From contig NZ_CP023450.1 in assembly GCF_002355275.1 (NCBI RefSeq), forward strand, positions 62,001-126,000: a stretch of 64,000 nucleotides of DNA, given 5' to 3'. The translations under genes were made by a program, and so were the position numbers. This document shows positions 33,505 through 41,911 of this stretch, in pieces. The notes beneath the pieces were generated by a model. That model was given only the letters and a program-made list of their open reading frames with translations, had not been told where the DNA came from and did not search any database. The first letter of the stretch is position 1. Each line of letters starts with the position of its first letter. The stretch is from Rhizorhabdus dicambivorans. Its GTDB lineage: Bacteria; Pseudomonadota; Alphaproteobacteria; Sphingomonadales; Sphingomonadaceae.

Positions 33505-34679
33505 GACGGCAGTTCCTTGATAAGCAGGCGACGATGGGCGAAGTCGATCGTGACGCGACCGCGCCGGTGTTTCTGGAGGAAGCGGAAGGCCGCGTAGCCC
33601 TGGAGGATCGCTTCCTCCCAGAGCCACAGCGGACAGCGTTCGGATTCGTAACCGACGACGAACTGGCGGACATGCTTGAGCATGTCCAGCGGCAGCCCGC
33701 CTGATTTTACCTTGTCGAAGTAGCGAAGCTGCTGGGCCTGGCCGAAAATCCACGAGGTGACGCCTTCCTCGATCAGGATCGCCCGCGCACCATCCTCCGC
33801 ATCATCGAGCTTCGGGTCGCTCTTGCGCTTCAAGCGCAGCAATGCGCGGATGACGGGCGACCAGCCCAGGACCGCGACATGCGCATAGTGAAAGACGTCG
33901 TGGAAGCGATAATCGTCGGGTTCAACCGCATTGTCGGTGAGCCGATCACCGACGTAGACGCCACTCGATCGTTGATAGACGAAGGTCTGTCCGCGAACCT
34001 TGCGCTCATAGACGTCGATCGTCATCCGCCGTGGGAGATGCTCTTCGGGGTCCATCATGGCATCGAACGGAGCCGGATAAACTTTCTCGCGGGGCCAGCG
34101 GTCAAAGATCTTATGTAGGTTTTTGACGGCGGCCGCCTCGATCGTGACCCCGGAATCGTTGGCGGCCTGGATTAGCCTGCGCATGACCGCCACGAGTTGG
34201 CGAGCGAGCATCGCCTTGTCTCGCGTCAACGTCCCCAACTGGAAGCTATTGACGAGGACGCCGACCTCGCCGGCGAGCGCGAGCAGCGTGTGCTCGAACT
34301 GCGGCATGGGCGCCTTGGCTAGCGGAATGTGGGCTGGCTGGAGCGCATGGAAGCTCAAGGCACCGTTGTTTCCAGCCCGCCACTCGTCGTCGCCCCTCGC
34401 GGCATTTGCCGCGATGTCGCTTAGCGCCAGTGCGCTGCGGCGCGCGACGGCCGCCAAATACCAAAGAACGTCGCCGAGCTCCTCGGCAACGGCATCGGCA
34501 TATCCGAGGTAAGAGGCAGCATCGCGTTGTTTCTTCTTCGCCTCGCTCAGAAGACTGCCCGCTTCGCCGAACAATCCGAGCATCGAGAAACCCAGAGCGC
34601 TCTTCCCGCTACGCTGGTCCGTCCGGGCAGCCTGCTTGGCGTAGTCGTCGATCGTCAGCGCCTCGAACTCGCCTGACAT
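33501..34679 (-). CDS. MazG-like nucleoside triphosphate pyrophosphohydrolase, two-part
   Basis: 392 residues. The N-terminal MazG-like domain shows GLFGEAGSLLSEAKKK and VAEELGDVLWYLAAVARR, the EExxE...ExxD metal site, near residues 32-85. A second, weaker MazG-like repeat (LLALAGEVGVLVNSFQLG...) follows near 130-200. The C-terminal 190 residues (DVFHYAHVAVLGWSPVIRALL...) are a separate helical domain that often accompanies this subfamily. MazG enzymes hydrolyse NTPs or dNTPs to monophosphates. The gene overlaps its upstream neighbour by one base (TAATG). Confidence 0.78.
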   Translation of the reverse strand: MSGEFEALTIDDYAKQAARTDQRSGKSALGFSMLGLFGEAGSLLSEAKKKQRDAASYLGYADAVAEELGDVLWYLAAVARRSALALSDIAANAARGDDEWRAGNNGALSFHALQPAHIPLAKAPMPQFEHTLLALAGEVGVLVNSFQLGTLTRDKAMLARQLVAVMRRLIQAANDSGVTIEAAAVKNLHKIFDRWPREKVYPAPFDAMMDPEEHLPRRMTIDVYERKVRGQTFVYQRSSGVYVGDRLTDNAVEPDDYRFHDVFHYAHVAVLGWSPVIRALLRLKRKSDPKLDDAEDGARAILIEEGVTSWIFGQAQQLRYFDKVKSGGLPLDMLKHVRQFVVGYESERCPLWLWEEAILQGYAAFRFLQKHRRGRVTIDFAHRRLLIKELPS

Positions 34680-34876
34680 TAGTTGCGCTTCCGACGGTCG
34701 GAGATTGCCTCAGGCGGCACATTTACGCCGTAGGCCTCGAGCGCGCGCAGCACGATCATGCGGATGGGTTCGCGAGCGTCGAGCGCTCGCTGACCAAGAT
34801 CGCGCTTGGTCACCCCTGGGACCTGGATTTGAAGATGCTCGTCATCGGCATCGCTGCGAGCCTCAACTTGTTTCAT
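34679..34876 (-). CDS. Small ribbon-helix-helix-like protein
   Basis: 65 residues: HLQIQVPGVTKRDLGQRALD followed by EPIRMIVLRALEAYGV, a strand-then-two-helices pattern as in RHH repressors or antitoxins. ATG 34876 lies inside a TTTCATGAAA palindrome that is repeated 24 bp upstream, which fits autoregulation. It is the first gene of the minus-strand operon with the MazG-like and UDG-like genes and may also be their regulator. Confidence 0.6.
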   Translation of the reverse strand: MKQVEARSDADDEHLQIQVPGVTKRDLGQRALDAREPIRMIVLRALEAYGVNVPPEAISDRRKRN

Positions 34877-34905
34877 GAAAACAATAAATCAGAGTTTCAT
34901 GAAAA
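34870..34905 (-). promoter_or_regulatory. Two direct copies of a palindromic operator over the small RHH-like gene start
   Basis: GTTTCATGAAAA occurs at 34870-34881 and 34894-34905, each containing the perfect palindrome TTTCATGAAA; a further GAAAC half-site follows near 34912. The first copy covers the start codon at 34874-34876. The region is AT-rich and the probable promoter of the minus-strand operon. Confidence 0.65.
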
Positions 34906-34973
34906 TATGAAACAGAAATTTATCAATCGGTGAATGATTGGTCCTCCGACAGCCGTAAACGGGGCAAACTGCG

Positions 34974-35843
34974 CTACCGGCTGCGAGATCGCTGCACAGG
35001 TGGATGGACTCTCGAGGATTCGTTTCGGTTGGGCGCAACGTCCAGACCCTTCCTGTTGCGCCCTTCCCTGAGCAGGGCAGGACGAATTTGATCACCTCGG
35101 TCAACGTGGTTTTGCAGTGTGGTGGTCGCGACCTTCATCACGCGCGAGATCGCTTCGGGATTGTCGAACAGTGCGGTTCGCACTACCGCTTCGATCACCC
35201 GCAACTGACTTTGCGCGGCTCGCTCGTTTCTGCCCACGGACGCCGCAGCTCGGGATCGAGCCGAGCGCTCGTGAGCTTGGGACTGATCTCGGCCGGACTC
35301 CCGGGTGACTGACGGAACGGCCGCCGGCGCGATGCTGTTGCGGTCATTGCCAAGCTTGAGGCGATCCAGCTCCTGCAGATCGCGCTCGTTCGGCCGATAT
35401 CCTCGCACGTCGAGCCCTTGGCGGTTGGCCTCCAGCCATGCTGCCCGGCGAAAGGCCTCGCTGCCAGTAAGGTGAACATTCGTCCACCCACGATGCCGGG
35501 CGATCGCGACGAGATCACGCACGACCTCCTCACTGTCACTCGAAGTGACAAGGCGCCTCCCTTGGTCCCGAAATGCAGGCTCCTTGGCCTGAGCCGTCGT
35601 AAAGTAGGCAGGCTCGCCTGACCATTTGCTGGTCGATGAGAAGTAGCGTTTTTGCAGCGTCTCCGGCATGTCGCCGGTCGAGACCGATCGGGGCGGCCGC
35701 TGCCCCTTTTCCTTCTTTCCCAGGGGTTCGGGAGCATCAGGGCCGTGTTTTTCGGAACGGCCCGATGGCGATGCCTCACCGATTGAAATGGCATTGCTGC
35801 GCTTCCTAGCGCCCCGCGAACTCTCGGGTTTCTCAGCGGACAT
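34974..35843 (-). CDS. LPD7-domain conjugation-associated protein
   Basis: 289 residues. A central LPD7 domain (large polyvalent protein-associated domain 7) is seen in RDLVAIARHRGWTNVHLTGS, FRRAAWLEANRQGLDVRGYRP and NERDLQELD, near residues 110-165. The N-terminal 60 residues are basic, Ser-rich and disordered-looking, and the C-terminal part is Arg-rich. Such proteins are usually encoded with relaxase and coupling-protein genes and are thought to travel with or help process transferred DNA. The start overlaps the virD4 end by 11 bp. Confidence 0.75.
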   Translation of the reverse strand: MSAEKPESSRGARKRSNAISIGEASPSGRSEKHGPDAPEPLGKKEKGQRPPRSVSTGDMPETLQKRYFSSTSKWSGEPAYFTTAQAKEPAFRDQGRRLVTSSDSEEVVRDLVAIARHRGWTNVHLTGSEAFRRAAWLEANRQGLDVRGYRPNERDLQELDRLKLGNDRNSIAPAAVPSVTRESGRDQSQAHERSARSRAAASVGRNERAAQSQLRVIEAVVRTALFDNPEAISRVMKVATTTLQNHVDRGDQIRPALLREGRNRKGLDVAPNRNESSRVHPPVQRSRSR

Positions 35844-37797
35844 GGGCTGCCCTTTCCTGCATGAGGGACGTGGATGCCGATCCGGTCGGTGGTAAAACTG
35901 CCCGCTCGACCATCGCCGTCACGAAGGCGATTGCGGCAGCCTCGTCGCCCGGCGGCGGCAGTTCGGCCAGGTCACCCAGAACCAGCATGTCGTCCGTGAT
36001 CTCTGCCGCGCCTGAAAGCTCGGCCTCGGTCATTTCCCGCATCGCAATTTCCTCCGGTATGGCGTTCCCCGAGCTCGTCGCCGGTTGCCGGCGGGTGCCA
36101 CTCAGCCCAGGCGTGCCAGCACCGTGCTGCTCTAAAGCCGGAGTGGGGGAAGAAAGCATTGCCGCGATGGGACGGGCGGGCAGCACGGGCGGAGCGATCA
36201 CTCGCCGCGTGAAGCGCGGCATCCGGTAATAGGCAATCTTGCGACCTCGAATGGGCGGGATGCCGGCGCGGAGGAGCAGGAGCTCGCTCTTGGGTAGCTG
36301 CATCAGCTCCTGCGGCAGCAAGAGTGCGCGGCGCTGGTCGGATTCCGAGATGCTTCGGTTCGCCAGCAGCCCGTGGATGGTGCGGCTGCGGGATTTCACG
36401 CTCATCGTGAAAAAGCCGAGCCGTTCGGAAAGTTCGTTCGCGACCTTTAGCTCCTTGGGCGTGAAGACAACCTCGAGCCCGCAATTGGCGATGATCTCGT
36501 CGGTGACATCGGGACCATAGATTGCGCGAAGCTGGGATCGGCTCTGAATGACCGGGACCAGACGTAGGCCATAGCCGGCGACATAGGAAAAGCCGCTCGC
36601 AATCACCGAGGCTTTGCCGAGCCTGGCGAACTCGTCGAGCAGGACCAGGACCGGGACATTGGTCGCGCCCTCAGGAAGATCGCGGGTGTTGAGATCCACG
36701 AGTTGCTGCAGGAACAGGCTGTAGATCGGCGCGATGCGGTCGATATTGTCGGGCGACACGCCAAGGTAAATCGACATGCGCCGACGCCGTACCTCGCGCA
36801 GGTCGAAGTCGCTTTCCGAGGTGGCGGCATCCACCATGGGGTTGAGCCAGAGATTGAGCCGCGCGGTGATGGTCTGCTTGATCCCGGAAAAGGTGTTGTC
36901 CGAGGCCGAGGTGAAATCCTGGATCGCGGACACGCACGCTTGGCTGAGGCGCTGGCCCACCCTGCGGGCTTCCTGAAGCGTTGCGGGAAGGTCGCTCTTG
37001 GGATCCCCGCTCGTGAGGCGGCGGTATATCTCGCCGATGGTGAAGGGCAGGCCCGGGTTGGATGCGACCAGGGCGCCGACGCCGACAAAGGCCGCTCGCG
37101 CGGCCTCCGCCCAGAAGGGATCGGATCGCTCGGGCGCGGGGAAAAGCATGCCCGCGATCTTCTGCAGCTCGTTGACGACCTCTATGTCATCAGTCCGTCT
37201 GATGTGCGCCAGGGGGTTGTACCGCGCCGTCCGCCCCTCCGCGTCGAGCGGATCGAACAGATGCACGGCCTGGCCGGCCCGTGCACGATACCCCGCGCTT
37301 GCGCCCCAGTTCTCCCGTTTCACGTCGAGCACGACCACCGAATCTGGCCAGGTCAGCAGATTGGGAATGACGACGCCCACGCCCTTGCCCGCTCGTGTGG
37401 GTGCCTCGAGCAGAACATGCTCGCTCCCGCCGAATATCAGGAAACGTCCAGCCTTGCGGCCGACAACGATGCCGGACGCGGCGCGAAGGCCCTCCCGCCG
37501 GATCTCGCCTTCGCGCGCAAACCGGGCGGTGCCGTGCAATGCCGGCCCGCGGCGCAGAATTCCAATCGCGAGGAGCCCGACCACAACTGCGCCCGCCAGC
37601 GCCCCGCGCTTTAGCCAAAGAATAAGCAGTGGGTCCGCCCGATAGTACCACAGCCATGCGGGCAAGGCCGTGAGGTCGGTGTGAGAGCCGATCTGGCCCA
37701 GCCCAAAGAGGGCAACCAGCACGGCGATGGCGCAGCACAATAAGGTGCCGCCGGCAACGGACAGGCCGATCATCCAGAAGCTACGCTGCACCGGCAT
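35833..37797 (-). CDS. virD4: VirD4/TraG type IV coupling protein
   Basis: 654 residues. Two N-terminal membrane helices (WMIGLSVAGGTLLCCAIAVLV; LAGAVVVGLLAIGIL, quoted in parts) anchor it in the inner membrane. Walker A is APTRAGKGVGVVIPN near residue 134 and Walker B VLVLLDEFARLGK near 385. It hands the relaxase-DNA complex to the VirB channel. ATG 37797 (MPVQRSFW) is chosen because the first helix follows directly; it overlaps the virB11 end by 17 bp. The last 120 residues are an acidic, low-complexity tail. Confidence 0.93.
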   Translation of the reverse strand: MPVQRSFWMIGLSVAGGTLLCCAIAVLVALFGLGQIGSHTDLTALPAWLWYYRADPLLILWLKRGALAGAVVVGLLAIGILRRGPALHGTARFAREGEIRREGLRAASGIVVGRKAGRFLIFGGSEHVLLEAPTRAGKGVGVVIPNLLTWPDSVVVLDVKRENWGASAGYRARAGQAVHLFDPLDAEGRTARYNPLAHIRRTDDIEVVNELQKIAGMLFPAPERSDPFWAEAARAAFVGVGALVASNPGLPFTIGEIYRRLTSGDPKSDLPATLQEARRVGQRLSQACVSAIQDFTSASDNTFSGIKQTITARLNLWLNPMVDAATSESDFDLREVRRRRMSIYLGVSPDNIDRIAPIYSLFLQQLVDLNTRDLPEGATNVPVLVLLDEFARLGKASVIASGFSYVAGYGLRLVPVIQSRSQLRAIYGPDVTDEIIANCGLEVVFTPKELKVANELSERLGFFTMSVKSRSRTIHGLLANRSISESDQRRALLLPQELMQLPKSELLLLRAGIPPIRGRKIAYYRMPRFTRRVIAPPVLPARPIAAMLSSPTPALEQHGAGTPGLSGTRRQPATSSGNAIPEEIAMREMTEAELSGAAEITDDMLVLGDLAELPPPGDEAAAIAFVTAMVERAVLPPTGSASTSLMQERAAHVR

Positions 37798-38785
37798 CGC
37801 CCACCTTCGGGTGGAAGTAGACCTCTTCGACCTCGAAGCGGCCGCCATGGCGCCGGGTCTGGACGACCACATCGATGAGCATTCGCAAAAGTCCGCGGAT
37901 ATCATCGCGCGCGAGATCTCGGCCGCCCTCGGATTCCTTGACCAGTAGCGTCAGCTGCTCGAAGGCACCCGCCGCAGAGCCGGCATGCACCGTGGTGATC
38001 GACCCAGGGTGCCCCGAATTGACATTGCGCAGGTAGAAGAACGCGGTGCCGTCGCGCAGCTCCTGCAGCAGGATCCGATCCGGGCGCATGCGCAGCGCGC
38101 TCTCGAGAAGTTGCTTGGGACCGACCTTTGCAAGGCCCTGCCCCTCGCTCGAATAGACCATATGAACGACATTGCGATGGGGCACGATGAGTTCGCGTGT
38201 GTCCTCGATCGTAAGCAGTCGCTCGTCGGGCGGGATGAGCTGGATGAGCGCTTTCGCCAAGGTCGTCTTGCCGGACCCGGTTGCACCGCTGACCAGGATA
38301 TTCTTGCGCGCGGCGACCGCGACCTTGAAGAAGGCCGGCCAGTCGCCCGCATCGCGAAGTGCCACCAACTCGGCGTCGGTTTCGGTAAGGCCCCGGGCGC
38401 TCGCGCGCGTCGTGTCAAAGAGGCCAGCGCGTGCGAGCTGGTCGATCGGCAGGGTTACGGTCGAGGGCTTGCGTATCGTAAAGGACGGGCAGCCGCTCGG
38501 CGTCACCGACGGGATTACGATCTGGCAGCGCTCGCCGCCTGGGAGGACGGTCGAACAGATCGGGGTCTGCCCATCGATGTCCTGGTGCGTGAAGCTTGCC
38601 GCGGCGACGGCGAGCGTTCCAAGCCACTCGCTGTCGAGTTCGGACAGCTCATGCCATCGCCACCCCTGCCGGTCCTCGATTCCCGCCTCGCCCGGACGGT
38701 TGATGACGAGCTCGGTCACATCATCTGGCTCCAGCAACGGAAGAAGCGGTTCGAGGTAGTGACGAAGGACGGCGGTGTCGCGCAT
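37781..38785 (-). CDS. virB11: VirB11 traffic ATPase
   Basis: 334 residues of the hexameric secretion ATPase family. Walker A is SGATGSGKTTLAKAL near residue 165, followed by the Asp box LLTIEDTRELI, Walker B with MRPDRILLQELRDG and the His box SGHPGSITTVHAG. It powers pilus assembly and substrate transfer at the cytoplasmic face. It follows virB10 by 3 bp. Confidence 0.95.
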   Translation of the reverse strand: MRDTAVLRHYLEPLLPLLEPDDVTELVINRPGEAGIEDRQGWRWHELSELDSEWLGTLAVAAASFTHQDIDGQTPICSTVLPGGERCQIVIPSVTPSGCPSFTIRKPSTVTLPIDQLARAGLFDTTRASARGLTETDAELVALRDAGDWPAFFKVAVAARKNILVSGATGSGKTTLAKALIQLIPPDERLLTIEDTRELIVPHRNVVHMVYSSEGQGLAKVGPKQLLESALRMRPDRILLQELRDGTAFFYLRNVNSGHPGSITTVHAGSAAGAFEQLTLLVKESEGGRDLARDDIRGLLRMLIDVVVQTRRHGGRFEVEEVYFHPKVGDAGAA

Positions 38786-38788
38786 GGC

Positions 38789-40015
38789 TTACCGCCGCAG
38801 CTCTAGATTGTAGACATCGGCGAAGTTGAAGTCCTTGGCGACGAAGATACCGACCTCCTCGCCCTGGTTCTTTTTCAGCACCGGCCGGATATTGATGTTG
38901 TTCTGGAGCGCGATCGCGGCCCCTTCGCTCGGCGCACGCGTGACATTGTTGAAATTGCCGTTGCCGCTCGATGCGGCCTGCCCGGCAATATAGGCGGCGT
39001 CATCGACGAGCGAGAGCAGGAGCGCGCCGCCGAACCGTGCCCAAAAGAAGCTGTCGACCGCCCCAGCAAGCCCGGCGCGGCCGAGCGCGTCTGACCCAGG
39101 CGAGGCAAGGTCGATGCGGACGCCTTGTGGCGTCACCGCCCGGGTCCAAAGCACAAAGAGGCGGTTCTGACCCTGTTGGATACCTCCGCGATACTCGCCG
39201 AGCACGCGCGTGCCCTTTTCCATGAGCACGACCCGGCCATTCTCGGAGTAGACATCGCGCGGGATCATGCAGGACGTGTATCCAGGCTGCGCGGAATTGA
39301 TGGCCGTCTGAAGGGTGCAGGGAATCAATGTCCCCGCAGTGATCAGAAAATTGCGATTGGGGAGCATCGAGGCTCGCGCTTCGCCTACGGCCGAACTTTG
39401 CCGCAGAAGATCCAGCGCATTGGGCGCCCCGCCCTCAGCGCTCCCTGGCGTTCCTGAATTTTCGGTCGGTTGCGCGCCCGAGGCCGCCGCCGGACCTTGC
39501 GAGGTCTCCCCACCGAGATCGCGCCCGCCATAGGCGATGAGTGTCGACCGTCGCGCCCGGTCGGCGAGGTTGGGCCGGGCGCCCGTCCCTCCTGTCGGTC
39601 CTGGCGCCGCACCGGGCTGCATGGCAGGGACGATCTGACCGTCGGGGCCAGGAACCCCTGCTGCGGGATTGAGCACAGGTGCGTTGGGATCGCTCCCGCC
39701 TGCGCCCAGCGGTCTCGGCTGCGGAGCGACCGCCGCGTAATCGACGGTTTCCCGCGCCACGATATCGCGCCGCTCTTGGGCCGCCCCGCCCGGTGCAGTG
39801 AGGTCACGATTGGAGCCCTGTTGGCTCGTCCCGGAATTAACCCACAGGATGCCCAGTACCATCGCCGTGCCGGCAAAGATGAGGGCGGTATTGCGCTTGG
39901 AAGGCGTCATCCCCCCGATCGGCTCGATACCGCGCTCGTGCAGGATCTCGTCTTTCTCCGGCGTGAGATCGGCGCTCGGCAGAAGGCGCGAAACGGAGGA
40001 TGGATCTTCGGCCAT
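38789..40015 (-). CDS. virB10: VirB10 outer-inner membrane bridging protein
   Basis: 408 residues. A cytoplasmic N terminus, one membrane helix (TALIFAGTAMVLGILWV near residues 43-60) and a long Pro/Gly/Ala-rich periplasmic linker lead to the C-terminal beta-barrel TrbI/VirB10 domain (TLIPCTLQTAINSAQPGYTS, MIPRDVYSENGRVVLMEKG, VPQGVRIDLASPG-like segments). It spans both membranes and senses ATP use by VirD4 and VirB11 to open the channel. Confidence 0.94.
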   Translation of the reverse strand: MAEDPSSVSRLLPSADLTPEKDEILHERGIEPIGGMTPSKRNTALIFAGTAMVLGILWVNSGTSQQGSNRDLTAPGGAAQERRDIVARETVDYAAVAPQPRPLGAGGSDPNAPVLNPAAGVPGPDGQIVPAMQPGAAPGPTGGTGARPNLADRARRSTLIAYGGRDLGGETSQGPAAASGAQPTENSGTPGSAEGGAPNALDLLRQSSAVGEARASMLPNRNFLITAGTLIPCTLQTAINSAQPGYTSCMIPRDVYSENGRVVLMEKGTRVLGEYRGGIQQGQNRLFVLWTRAVTPQGVRIDLASPGSDALGRAGLAGAVDSFFWARFGGALLLSLVDDAAYIAGQAASSGNGNFNNVTRAPSEGAAIALQNNINIRPVLKKNQGEEVGIFVAKDFNFADVYNLELRR

Positions 40016-40018
40016 GGC

Positions 40019-40876
40019 TCATTCCTGCGGATGTGTGATGGTGCGCTCGACATGGGGCGACCCGGTGTTCGTCCCATGATCGACCCCATAGGGTTCTGGC
40101 GCCTGATTATAGATGCACAGCACCTCGCCGCCTCGCCGAAGGCGCAGCTGACGCGCCACCAAATGGACGACGACGAATTCGTCGCGGACGTCGAAGGGGA
40201 CCAGCGTCTCAGATCCGTCCGGTCGCACCAGATATATCGCCGGCACCTCGCGGTTCGCGGGGAAACGCAACACCGTGAACTGCCCGTTATCGGAGACCTC
40301 CGACGGCTGAAGCTCGCTGGAGCCCTGCACCTTGTAGTTCATGTTGCGAGGCCCTTCGACGACCGCATGATCGAGAGCGCCGCGAACGGCGCGGCCCTCT
40401 AGGGCAGCGGCCTGCATGGCAATCTGCGCGGCCCTGAGACGCGCGGCGCGGTCGGCGTCGTCCCTGGGATATCGGAACCGCACCTGAAAATAGGCTTGGC
40501 CGTTGCGGCCCGTGATCGGACCGCTGCGAGCGGTCAACTCGAACGCATAGCTGCGCAATTCGCCTCCGCGCGACGTGGTGACGATGAGATTGGTCGGTCC
40601 GGCACGCTCACGCGGCTTGAGGAACAGGATGTGCCCGGCGACGGCGACCTCCCAAGATACGGTGTCGCCCAGCGCGACGTGCTGGATCGTCTCATCGTCG
40701 CTCAGGACAATCTGCGTTGCGGTCCGGAACGTGCCGACGATCCGATAGACCTCGGTCTCTTCATATTCGACGAACTTGACGCGCGGGTCGGACGGACCAC
40801 CTCGCGGAACTTCGACCGCGTGCGCCGCCGTTACAGGCACCAGCGCGCAAATGATGGCGGCGGAGAGTGCCCTCAT
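40019..40876 (-). CDS. virB9: VirB9 outer-membrane core complex protein
   Basis: 285 residues with a signal peptide (MRALSAAIICALVPVTAAHA). The N-terminal domain has DPRVKFVEYEETEVYRIVG, and the C-terminal TrbG/VirB9 domain PAIYLVRPDGSETLVPFDVR and PYGVDHGTNTGSPHVERT. It forms the outer-membrane ring with VirB7 and VirB10. ATG 40876 places the signal peptide at the very start and overlaps the virB8 end by 4 bp. Confidence 0.93.
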   Translation of the reverse strand: MRALSAAIICALVPVTAAHAVEVPRGGPSDPRVKFVEYEETEVYRIVGTFRTATQIVLSDDETIQHVALGDTVSWEVAVAGHILFLKPRERAGPTNLIVTTSRGGELRSYAFELTARSGPITGRNGQAYFQVRFRYPRDDADRAARLRAAQIAMQAAALEGRAVRGALDHAVVEGPRNMNYKVQGSSELQPSEVSDNGQFTVLRFPANREVPAIYLVRPDGSETLVPFDVRDEFVVVHLVARQLRLRRGGEVLCIYNQAPEPYGVDHGTNTGSPHVERTITHPQE

Positions 40877-41571
40877 CGGATCACCTCCGGATCGGCACGA
40901 TAGTTTTCGACCTGGAATCCCAGCGGGTTCCGGTAGCGATCGCCTTCCGCCATGGGCGCGTTGGCGTAGGCGAACGTGATCGTGGCGATCCAATCGCTGT
41001 TCTGAACGTCGGTCTCGGTCTGGACCGTCCGCGTGAACCGCACATTGGCGACGCGATCGTTGATGAAGGCGATGTTGCGCACGCGCGCTTGCACGACGGC
41101 ATTCTTGCCCCAGACATTTTGGGGACTTGCGCCATTGTTGCTGCTGTAGAAGCGCGCCCAGCGCTGCTGTTCAGTCGGTTGCGAGAGGATCGTCACGAAC
41201 CGAAAATTTTCTTCGGCCGCTGCCGGGATCCAGCTTTCGCGGGTTCTCACATACTGGGCGAGGAAGTATTTGGTGACCGCCTCATCGTAGCGCATCGGCC
41301 GCTGGGTGAGCGCGGTCTGGACATCCACCGCGCCGGTGGTCTGGTTGACGCGAATAACATAGGGCACGACAGTCTTGAGAGGTGTCAGAGCCGCAACTGC
41401 GAAGATCGAGGCCGCGGCCAGGAGTGAGGCGATGGCCGCGATGCTCCAAGCGATGCGGGTCGAGCGCAGCGCGTTCCGGATCCTGTCCTGATCCCAGCTT
41501 CGTGCGTCCCGGAAATAGCGCTGCAGCCCCGATGCCGGCACGGCCTCCGAGCGGTCATCAGCAGCTCGCAT
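40873..41571 (-). CDS. virB8: VirB8 inner-membrane assembly factor
   Basis: 232 residues with one N-terminal membrane helix (AWSIAAIASLLAAASIFAVAA near residues 40-60) and a periplasmic NTF2-like domain (PYVIRVNQTTGAVDVQT; NPLGFQVENYRADPE). It nucleates assembly of the secretion channel. ATG 41571 overlaps the virB7-like gene by 14 bp. Confidence 0.92.
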   Translation of the reverse strand: MRAADDRSEAVPASGLQRYFRDARSWDQDRIRNALRSTRIAWSIAAIASLLAAASIFAVAALTPLKTVVPYVIRVNQTTGAVDVQTALTQRPMRYDEAVTKYFLAQYVRTRESWIPAAAEENFRFVTILSQPTEQQRWARFYSSNNGASPQNVWGKNAVVQARVRNIAFINDRVANVRFTRTVQTETDVQNSDWIATITFAYANAPMAEGDRYRNPLGFQVENYRADPEVIR

Positions 41572-41899
41572 AATGCGATCCCCTTGGTGCGAACGAGACC
41601 TTGTCGTCCGAGGTAGACGGCGACGGCACGGCGGGCGGCGGGGGCGGATCGCCGTCTCGAGGATGGGACAGGGGCGGTATGGGCGGCGCAACTCTTGGTG
41701 CCGTGGTGGCAGGCACTGGCGAGCCAGGCAGGACGCTTCCGTAGATGTTCACGTCTCGCAGGCGATGACCATTGCAAACCGCGAGCTTCTTGGGTCCGGA
41801 AGCACAGCCCGCGACGCCGAGCACAGCTAAGCCACCGACTAGGCAAGCGACGCTGCGGCGGAAGCTCGAGGCGGAAATTCGCGGAAAAAGGAAAGTCAT
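41558..41899 (-). CDS. virB7: VirB7-like lipoprotein
   Basis: 113 residues with a lipobox LGVAGC near residues 27-32, so it should be lipid-anchored in the outer membrane. The mature part is Pro-rich (VAPPIPPLSHPRDGDPPPPP) and longer than the classical roughly 50-residue VirB7. Its place between virB6 and virB8 supports the role of VirB7, which stabilises VirB9, although sequence similarity is weak. Confidence 0.7.
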   Translation of the reverse strand: MTFLFPRISASSFRRSVACLVGGLAVLGVAGCASGPKKLAVCNGHRLRDVNIYGSVLPGSPVPATTAPRVAPPIPPLSHPRDGDPPPPPAVPSPSTSDDKVSFAPRGSHYASC

Positions 41900-41911
41900 G
41901 ATGATGCCTCA

